DNA of 41,402 nt, from assembly GCA_037724045.1 (NCBI GenBank), contig JBBJOW010000034.1, forward strand, positions 1-41,402. The letters are read 5' to 3'. The stretch's first letter is position 1. Every line of letters starts with the position of its first letter. The translations under genes and the position numbers were made by a program. This DNA comes from DATLGB01 sp037724045. Lineage in GTDB: Bacteria; Actinomycetota; Thermoleophilia; Solirubrobacterales; Solirubrobacteraceae. Below, piece by piece: positions 34,825 to 41,402 of this stretch. Under the pieces are notes generated by a model. The model was given only the letters and a program-made list of their open reading frames with translations, did not search any database and was not told where the DNA came from.

Positions 34825-34890
34825 ATGGCACGCACGCGCACGAACATCGAGCTCGACGACGACAAGATCGAGCGCATGATCATGTTCGCG
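34825..34890 (+). pseudogene. VapB antitoxin N-terminal remnant
   Basis: ATG 34825 opens with MARTRTNIELDDDKIERMI, a very typical start of VapB antitoxins (the T-N-I-E-L-D-D strand). The sequence then loses all resemblance, and no VapC follows; the next gene end comes in from the other strand at 34951. This is best seen as the leftover of a deleted VapBC pair. Confidence 0.55.
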
Positions 34891-34950
34891 CCGTTTGCAT
34901 CGCCTCCATTTCCGCGCGCGACCTGCGCCGCGTCGCGGCCGTCATCGGGC

Positions 34951-36604
<1,654 letters not shown>

Positions 36605-36606
<2 letters not shown>

Positions 36607-37141
36607 GAAGGACGCCACTTTAGGTCACTACCTCGCGCACGAAGCCGGCCGGCTGGCCGGTGTGGACGGCGACCGCATAGGCCAGTGGGCCCGGTGGGGG
36701 CACATCCGCGCGTCGGTGTCGGCGGGAGATCCGCACGTGTACGCGTTCGCGGACGTGGCGGACGCGCTGGCCGTGCGGATCCTGCTCGACGCCGGGGTCG
36801 CGTTGCCGCTCATCCGCGCGGCGGTGGTCCATCTCGGGGGCGAGCACCCGCTGGCGAACGGGCTGCACGTGGTCGACGGGCGGATGGCGGTCGAGCGCGT
36901 CGACGGCCTGGAGGACGTCTTCACCGAGCAGCGCGTCTTCGAACTCGACGGCAAGCTGGACCCAGTCGCGCTCCTGCGTGCCGGCGGCTGGCCGTCCCTG
37001 GTCACCGGCGTTCCTGTCGACGTCGACCCGGAGCGCGCCGCAGGCCGGCCGTGCCTGCCCGGCACGCGGACGCCGGTCGCCGACGCGATCGCCCTCGGCA
37101 CGAGCGTGGACATCGAGCGGTGGTGGGCATGCGCCGCCTGA
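36605..37141 (+). CDS. DUF433-type antitoxin-like protein with MerR-like N-terminus
   Basis: Protein of 178 residues. The N-terminus looks like a small MerR-type DNA-binding domain (LGHYLAHEAGRLAGVDGDRI, QWARWGHI). The C-terminus is a DUF433 domain (GVPVDVDPERAAGRPCLPGTRTPVADAIALG), the usual antitoxin-side partner of DUF5615 PIN-like proteins. It overlaps the DUF5615 gene by 13 bases, the normal arrangement. ATG 36605 shares two bases with the ATG of divergent ettA, so no room for a promoter exists unless it lies within ettA; a later start such as GTG 36659 cannot be excluded. Confidence 0.75.
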
Positions 37142-37398
37142 TCCTCGACGGGGGTCTTCCGAGCGAGCTCGCGGCCGAGCTGCGCGCCCGCGGCCGGCCG
37201 GCGGATTCCGTCGCCGAGCTCGGGCTCGAACACGCCACGGACGCGGAGGTGCTTGCCCTGGACGGCGTCCTTGTCACCACCGTCGAGCTCAAGGGCGCGG
37301 CCGTGGTCCGGGGCAACGTGCGCGACGCCGTCCATCGGCACGCCCACGTCATGGCCGCGCAGCGTCCTGGCTCCACTCGTCGCTATTTAGGCTCCTAG
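37129..37398 (+). CDS. DUF5615 PIN-like protein (toxin side), possibly degenerate
   Basis: Protein of 89 residues of the DUF5615 (Mut7-C/PIN-like) family. RLILDGGLPSELAAELRARG corresponds to the family's LLDENLP start with the first acidic residue kept (Asp), and ADSVAELGLEHATDAEVLAL matches the second acidic block. The usual LVT-x-D-x-DF motif is replaced by LVTTVELKG, so one active-site Asp is missing and the nuclease may be inactive. ATG 37129 overlaps the DUF433 gene. The downstream ABC ATPase starts 3 bases after its stop. Confidence 0.7.
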   Translation: MRRLILDGGLPSELAAELRARGRPADSVAELGLEHATDAEVLALDGVLVTTVELKGAAVVRGNVRDAVHRHAHVMAAQRPGSTRRYLGS

Positions 37399-37400
37399 CC

Positions 37401-38285
37401 ATGCACCCGATCGAGATCCGCGGCGTGGTCAAGCGCTACGGCCCGATCACCGCGGTGGACGGGCTGGACATCACCGTCCCAGAGGGGACGTGCGTGGGTC
37501 TGCTCGGCCCCAACGGCGCCGGTAAGTCGACGACGATGCGCATGCTCACCGCGCAGTCGGTCGCCGACGAGGGCACGATCCACGTGCTCGGCCACGAGCT
37601 TCCAGGCGACTCGAAGGCCGCGCGGCAGAAGATGGGCGTCGTCCCGCAGCTCGACAACCTCGACATCGAGCTGACGGTCGAGCAGACGTTCGGAGTCTTC
37701 GCCCGCCTGTACGGGGTGTCGGACCGTCGCGCCGCCATCGACCGCGCGCTGGCGATCGGGACGCTGACCGAGCGGCGCGACTCGAAGGTCGGCCAGCTCT
37801 CGGGCGGCATGCGCCGGCGGCTGCTGATCGCCCGCGGGTTGCTGCATCGTCCGCAGCTGGTCCTGCTCGACGAGCCGACCGTCGGCCTGGACCCGCAGGT
37901 CCGTCAGGAGCTTTGGAGCCTGATCGACACACTGCGCGGCGAGGGGACGTCGATCCTCATGTCGACGCACTACATCGAGGAGGCGGAGCGCCTCGCGGAC
38001 ACCGTGCTGATCATGAGCCACGGCAGGGCGGTCGCCGAGGGCAAGCCGTCCGAGCTCGTGCGCGAACTGGTCGGCACCCAGGTCACCGAGGTCTACGGAC
38101 CGCAGGACCACCTGGCGAAGGTCACGGTCGAGGCGCGCGAGCGCGGCTTCCGGACCCGGCGCACCGGCACGAGCGTGGCAGTGCTCGGGACGGAGTCGGC
38201 GAACGGCGAGCTGCCCGAGGGCGTCGTGCGTCCGGCGTCGCTCGAGGACGTCTTCGTGATGCTCACCGGCGAGGTCGTCGAATAG
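37401..38285 (+). CDS. ABC exporter ATPase (DrrA/NodI-like)
   Basis: ATP-binding subunit of an ABC-2 type exporter, 294 residues. Walker A is GPNGAGKST, the Q-loop is in VVPQLDNLD, the signature is LSGGMRRR, Walker B is LVLLDEPTVGLD and the H-loop is MSTHY. The C-terminal 80 residues form the regulatory tail of DrrA-like proteins (SLEDVFVMLTGE). It works with the permease encoded 196 bases downstream; members of this family export drugs, lipids or polysaccharides. The substrate is unknown. The ATG at 37401 lies 3 bases past the DUF5615 stop. Confidence 0.93.
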   Translation: MHPIEIRGVVKRYGPITAVDGLDITVPEGTCVGLLGPNGAGKSTTMRMLTAQSVADEGTIHVLGHELPGDSKAARQKMGVVPQLDNLDIELTVEQTFGVFARLYGVSDRRAAIDRALAIGTLTERRDSKVGQLSGGMRRRLLIARGLLHRPQLVLLDEPTVGLDPQVRQELWSLIDTLRGEGTSILMSTHYIEEAERLADTVLIMSHGRAVAEGKPSELVRELVGTQVTEVYGPQDHLAKVTVEARERGFRTRRTGTSVAVLGTESANGELPEGVVRPASLEDVFVMLTGEVVE

Positions 38286-38327
38286 TGGCCCCCCTCGCGA
38301 CAGGCCGGGCGCGGACCCGGGCGCCAG

Positions 38328-38448
38328 CAACCTCGCTCCGCTCGGAAGCCGCTCTGCATCGTCCTCGACCCTCGGTGTGCCTGCGGCACACGTTCGGCTC
38401 TGCGTCCTCGCCAGCCGGCGCCGATCCAACCTCGCTTCGCTCGGAAGC
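38328..38448 (+). repeat. Palindromic repeat cluster inside the ABC exporter operon
   Basis: Two near-identical 22-base units, CAACCTCGCTCCGCTCGGAAGC at 38328-38349 in shortened form CCTCGCTCCGCTCGG, and its one-base variant at 38427-38448, each containing a GAGCGnnGCGAGG palindrome. Between them is a 7-bp hairpin at 38375-38391 (GTGTGCC-TGC-GGCACAC). The 196-base gap between two coupled transporter genes is unusual and is filled by this element, which may attenuate or stabilise the transcript. Confidence 0.6.
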
Positions 38449-38481
38449 GGCTCCCCGTCCGGCCCGCCACGAGGAGGACCA

Positions 38482-39246
38482 CTGAACATCGCGTGGAGCG
38501 GCGTCGCGGGCGTGCTCGTCCGCGAGATGATCAACTTCAAGACGTTCTGGAGGTCGTCGACGTTCAGCGCGATCGTGCAGCCGATCGTCTACCTGCTGGC
38601 GTTCGGCTTCGGCTTCGGCACGCTCGTCGACAAGGTCGGCGGGATCGAGTACGTCGAGTACGTCGGAGTCGGGACCGTCGCCACGGCGATCCTCTTCTCG
38701 TCGGTCTTCAGCGGCATCTTCGGGACGCTGGTGAAGTGGAAGTACCAGCGGACCTACGACGCGCTGCTCGCGGCGCCGGTCACGGTCGAGGAGATCGTGC
38801 TCGCGGAGTCGCTCTGGATCGGCGTGCGCTCGGGCATCTATGGCTGCGCGCCGATCGTCGTGACGTTCTTCTTCGGGCTGGACCCCGCCTGGGGCATGCT
38901 GGCGATCCCGTTCATCGGGATCCTGACCGGCTTCGGCTTCGCCGCGGCAGGCATTCTCATCGCCGCGCTCGTGGAGAGCTTCGACAACACGAGCTACGTG
39001 CAGTCACTGCTGATCACGCCGATGTTCCTGCTGGCCGGCACGTTCTTCCCGCTCGACCAGCTGCCCGACTGGGCGATCGTCGCCTCGCAGTTCAATCCGC
39101 TCTATCACTGCGTCGAGCTCGTGCAGGCCGCGAGCTTCGAGGGCTTCACCGCGGTTGACCTCGGCCACCTCGGGGCACTGATCGTGTTCGCCGGTTTGAT
39201 GTGGCCGCTGGCGACGTGGCGGATGCGCAAGCGGTTGATCGACTGA
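38482..39246 (+). CDS. ABC-2 type exporter permease (NodJ/DrrB-like)
   Basis: Membrane subunit of the exporter, about 254 residues with six TM segments and the ABC-2 signature region (NTSYVQSLLITPMFLLAGTF, FPLDQLPDW). The frame begins inside the repeat cluster, but the protein-like part starts at NIAWSGVAGVLVREM. No ATG or GTG is at the right place: a CTG at 38482 lies just after a strong ribosome-binding site (GAGGAGG at 38471-38477), GTG 38512 and ATG 38527 are later alternatives. CTG initiation is proposed with moderate confidence. Operon with the ATPase upstream. Confidence 0.88.
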   Translation: MNIAWSGVAGVLVREMINFKTFWRSSTFSAIVQPIVYLLAFGFGFGTLVDKVGGIEYVEYVGVGTVATAILFSSVFSGIFGTLVKWKYQRTYDALLAAPVTVEEIVLAESLWIGVRSGIYGCAPIVVTFFFGLDPAWGMLAIPFIGILTGFGFAAAGILIAALVESFDNTSYVQSLLITPMFLLAGTFFPLDQLPDWAIVASQFNPLYHCVELVQAASFEGFTAVDLGHLGALIVFAGLMWPLATWRMRKRLID

Positions 39247-39362
39247 CGCATGCGGCGCACCGTCACCGCCGGGGTGCTCGTCGTGAGGCGCAGGACGACA
39301 CGGGCAACTCGTCGCGTTCGCGGGCGGTCTCGATCCGCGGCTGACGAGTACCGTTAAAAGTC

Positions 39363-40607
39363 GTGGCACCTCCGATCTTCGACGTCGAGACCGCTGTGCT
39401 CCTGCTGGAGCTGGACCCGCCGTTCGGCAAGCGTGAGGTCCAGCTCGCGCGCCGCAAGCTGGCCAAGGTCTGGCACCCGGACATCGCTCCGGCGGGCAAG
39501 CAGTTCGAGCACGAGCGCCACCTCAAGGCGATCAACGAGGCGGCGGACACGCTCGAGAGCCTGGCCGAGCAGTCGCGCGGCGGGCGCATCACCCGCAACG
39601 CCGTGCGCGTCAGCGCCAGTGCCGCCCGCAAGGCGCGCGAGGAGGCGGGACGGCGCAACTACGAGGAGGAGCAGCGGCAGCGTGCGGCCGCCGCCGACCA
39701 GCAGCAGCACGACCCGTTCGGCTCGCGCATGCCCGATCACTCGATCGTGCACCGTTACGCGCGCTGCCTCTCCTATCCAGAGTGGGGCGTCGGCACGGTG
39801 CAGGGCATCTACTTCACCGGCGACGAGGAGAGCGTCCAGCAGTGGGCGCGCGTCTCGTTTCACATCGGCATCCGCACCGTGCCCGCCGGCTCGCTGCAGT
39901 TCGTCGACTTCTCCAAGCCCGACCCCGGCGCCGAACGCGTCGAGCGCTTCATGACCGCGGCCAAGCACGCGCTGGCGGAAGGGGACTTCAAGCTCGCCGC
40001 CAAGCGGCTCGTGTTCGCGCGCGACGCCGACCCCGGCAACGCGGCGGTCCTGCGCCTGATGACGACCGCCTTCTGGCAGGCGGGCGACTACTCGGCCGCG
40101 GCGCGCTGCGTGCGCGACTGGACGCGCGCCGAGCCCGAGCGCCCGGCGCCGCACCGCACCGCCGCGCGCATCTACGAGGACATGGGCTCGCTGTCGCAGG
40201 CCACCGACGCCGCCACGCGCGAGACGGTGGTCGCGCCGCGCGACGCAACCGCCTGGGAGCGGCTGGGCCGGCTGCGCATGCGCCGCTTCGACCGGAGCGG
40301 CGCGCGCGCGGCGCTGGAGCGCGCGCGAGCGATCGACCCGTCGGAGGAAGGCCTGCTCGACCTCGCGCTGATCGCCCACCTTGCGGGCGACCTCGGCGCC
40401 GAGGTCACCGCATGCGAGCAGGCGACCTACGTCGCGCCGGAGTCAGCGAGCGCCTGGTCGCGCTACGCGCACGCGCTGGCGCGCACCGACCGGACCACGG
40501 ACTGCCTGGCCGCGTGTGATCGCGCCCTCGCGCTCGCCGACGACCCCGAGGTCGCCGCGCTCGCGGAGTCCGTCCGCGCGCGGCTGCCGCGCGAGATCGC
40601 CGCCTGA
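39363..40607 (+). CDS. J-domain-like protein with TPR repeats
   Basis: Cytosolic protein of 414 residues. Residues 10-60 form a J-like domain with helix II ARRKLAKVWHPDIAP containing the HPD motif (H38-P39-D40), which stimulates Hsp70 ATPase in DnaJ proteins. A Gln/Ala/Arg-rich linker follows, then a beta-rich module with YARCLSYPEWGVGTVQGIYF and VSFHIGIRTVPAGSLQFVDF, then about five TPR-like helical pairs from 195 to the end (AAKHALAEGDFKLAAKRLVF, AWERLGRLRMRRFDRSGARA and others). It may be a co-chaperone that recruits DnaK to a client held by the TPR part. GTG 39363. It is not next to dnaK. Confidence 0.82.
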   Translation: MAPPIFDVETAVLLLELDPPFGKREVQLARRKLAKVWHPDIAPAGKQFEHERHLKAINEAADTLESLAEQSRGGRITRNAVRVSASAARKAREEAGRRNYEEEQRQRAAAADQQQHDPFGSRMPDHSIVHRYARCLSYPEWGVGTVQGIYFTGDEESVQQWARVSFHIGIRTVPAGSLQFVDFSKPDPGAERVERFMTAAKHALAEGDFKLAAKRLVFARDADPGNAAVLRLMTTAFWQAGDYSAAARCVRDWTRAEPERPAPHRTAARIYEDMGSLSQATDAATRETVVAPRDATAWERLGRLRMRRFDRSGARAALERARAIDPSEEGLLDLALIAHLAGDLGAEVTACEQATYVAPESASAWSRYAHALARTDRTTDCLAACDRALALADDPEVAALAESVRARLPREIAA

Positions 40608-40799
40608 GTCAGGCCTGCGCCATGCACAACGTCCAAAGCAGCACTCATGGGTCACCCTGGCCGCGCTGCTGCTTCAAGCCTCGAAGCGGCAGTCGCGGTT
40701 GCGTCAGCGGCGGTGCCGCTTCTCGTCCAAAGCGGCAGTCCGGCGACACGTGTCGGGTGAGAGGCTGCACTTCGACGCGCGACTTGCGAGACTCCGCCG

Positions 40800-41198
40800 G
40801 TGCTCGGGCACCTCGGCCTCACCGTGCCCGATCTCGTCGCTGCGAAGGGCTACCACGACGAGCTCGTCCCGTTGGTCGGCTTCGAGGAGTTCTTCACCGC
40901 CGACGATCGCTTCGCTTACCGCCCGACGAAAGGCAAGCGCGGGACGTACCTGTTCTTCTATCCGGCCTCGCGACTAGCCGCCTACGACCGAGAGGCCGTC
41001 GGTCTTCAGCACCTCGCGTTCATGGTGAGGACTCGGTCGCAGGTCCGGCTCGTGCACGAGCTCGCGGTGTGCCGCGGCGACACGGTCCTGCACTCGCCTC
41101 AGGACTTCCCGCAGTACCCACCGCCTTACTACGCGACCTTCTGGCTCGATCCCCACGGGTTCAAGCTCGAAGCGGTCTGCCACTACGACGAGGACTGA
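40800..41198 (+). CDS. VOC (glyoxalase-like) family protein
   Basis: Protein of 132 residues with the vicinal-oxygen-chelate fold: LGHLGLTVPDLVAAKGYHDE with the first metal-ligand His, VGFEEFF, GTYLFFYPAS, then the second module GLQHLAFMVRTRSQVRLVHE with the second His, and the end ATFWLDPHGFKLEAVCH with the conserved Glu ligand. All three usual ligands are present, so a metal-dependent enzyme is plausible; the substrate is unknown. GTG 40800 gives the family-typical start. The 190 bases upstream hold no gene but have several AAGCGGCAGTC-like words. Confidence 0.88.
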   Translation: MLGHLGLTVPDLVAAKGYHDELVPLVGFEEFFTADDRFAYRPTKGKRGTYLFFYPASRLAAYDREAVGLQHLAFMVRTRSQVRLVHELAVCRGDTVLHSPQDFPQYPPPYYATFWLDPHGFKLEAVCHYDED

Positions 41199-41402
41199 CT
41201 CGGCAGTTGCTGCCTCTCGTCCGAAGCGAGAGCCCGGGATGTTTCGTTTGACGTCCCTTGACCGGCACACATCACCGAACCACCCTTACGGCACACCCAG
41301 GCGCCGCTCGGCTGGGAAGTCCCTGCTCAGGACCATGAGTGTGTCGCTAGAGGTTCGGCTTGCGAGACGGTGGCTCGTGGCCCGCTCAAGCGCGGAGATC
41401 GA

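Noticed and set aside
40620..40790. Repeated AAGCGGCAGTC-like words as a structured repeat
   Set aside because: Spacing and sequence vary too much, and no gene or stable hairpin is evident.

Overview
The window is a contig segment from a very GC-rich actinobacterium. The dense, often start/stop-overlapping genes, heavy use of GTG starts, an F420-type luciferase-like oxidoreductase, a DUF433/DUF5615 pair and CcdA-like and MauE-like membrane proteins suggest the Thermoleophilia/Solirubrobacterales. That placement is inference from gene content; no 16S or marker gene is present.

Left chromosomal block (1-15583). It holds the 3' part of a manganese catalase, a secreted RTX-repeat protein overlapping an OmpR-type response regulator and its histidine kinase, uppP facing a tandem (two-domain) TetR regulator, an F420-type oxidoreductase behind a Tat-type flavin amine oxidase that a small palindromic element has broken, a DUF427 protein coupled to a methyltransferase, an acnA - M42 aminopeptidase - HAD phosphatase operon, and a CcdA-like membrane protein fused to a probable beta-propeller.

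Accessory island (about 15576-31999). Codon use is less GC-biased here and nearly every gene is a defence gene. In order: a ribbon-helix-helix regulator, an N6-adenine methyltransferase, a circularly permuted C5-cytosine methyltransferase and a convergent HNH endonuclease of the Eco31I/Esp3I/Alw26I type (a type IIS restriction-modification set); an overlapping three-gene operon with a PD-(D/E)XK-like protein; an EVE-nuclease gene plus a small phage-type gene, bracketed by two diverged copies of a serine-recombinase 3' end; a nuclease with an internal winged helix; a two-gene Ser/Thr kinase operon with an unrecognised partner; and a GmrSD-type (DUF262-DUF1524) type IV restriction enzyme. Broken serine recombinases are scattered through the island and one lies at its right end. 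A 10-N assembly gap and a 22-base C run lie at 31129-31163, so contiguity there is not proven.

The island ends carry a near-identical 19-bp sequence. At the right end it is the last codons of a MauE-thioredoxin-MauA-like fusion gene; at the left end it overlaps the start of the CcdA-like gene. The simplest reading is that these two membrane redox genes were adjacent and co-transcribed and that the island inserted exactly at their junction.

Right chromosomal block (32000-41402). It holds the MauE-like fusion, a VOC protein, a two-TM potassium channel with an RCK domain, a VapB remnant, EttA (ABC-F), a DUF433/DUF5615 toxin-antitoxin-like pair, an ABC-2 exporter (ATPase and permease separated by a repeat cluster), a J-domain/TPR protein and a second VOC protein. 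No rRNA, tRNA or CRISPR array was seen.
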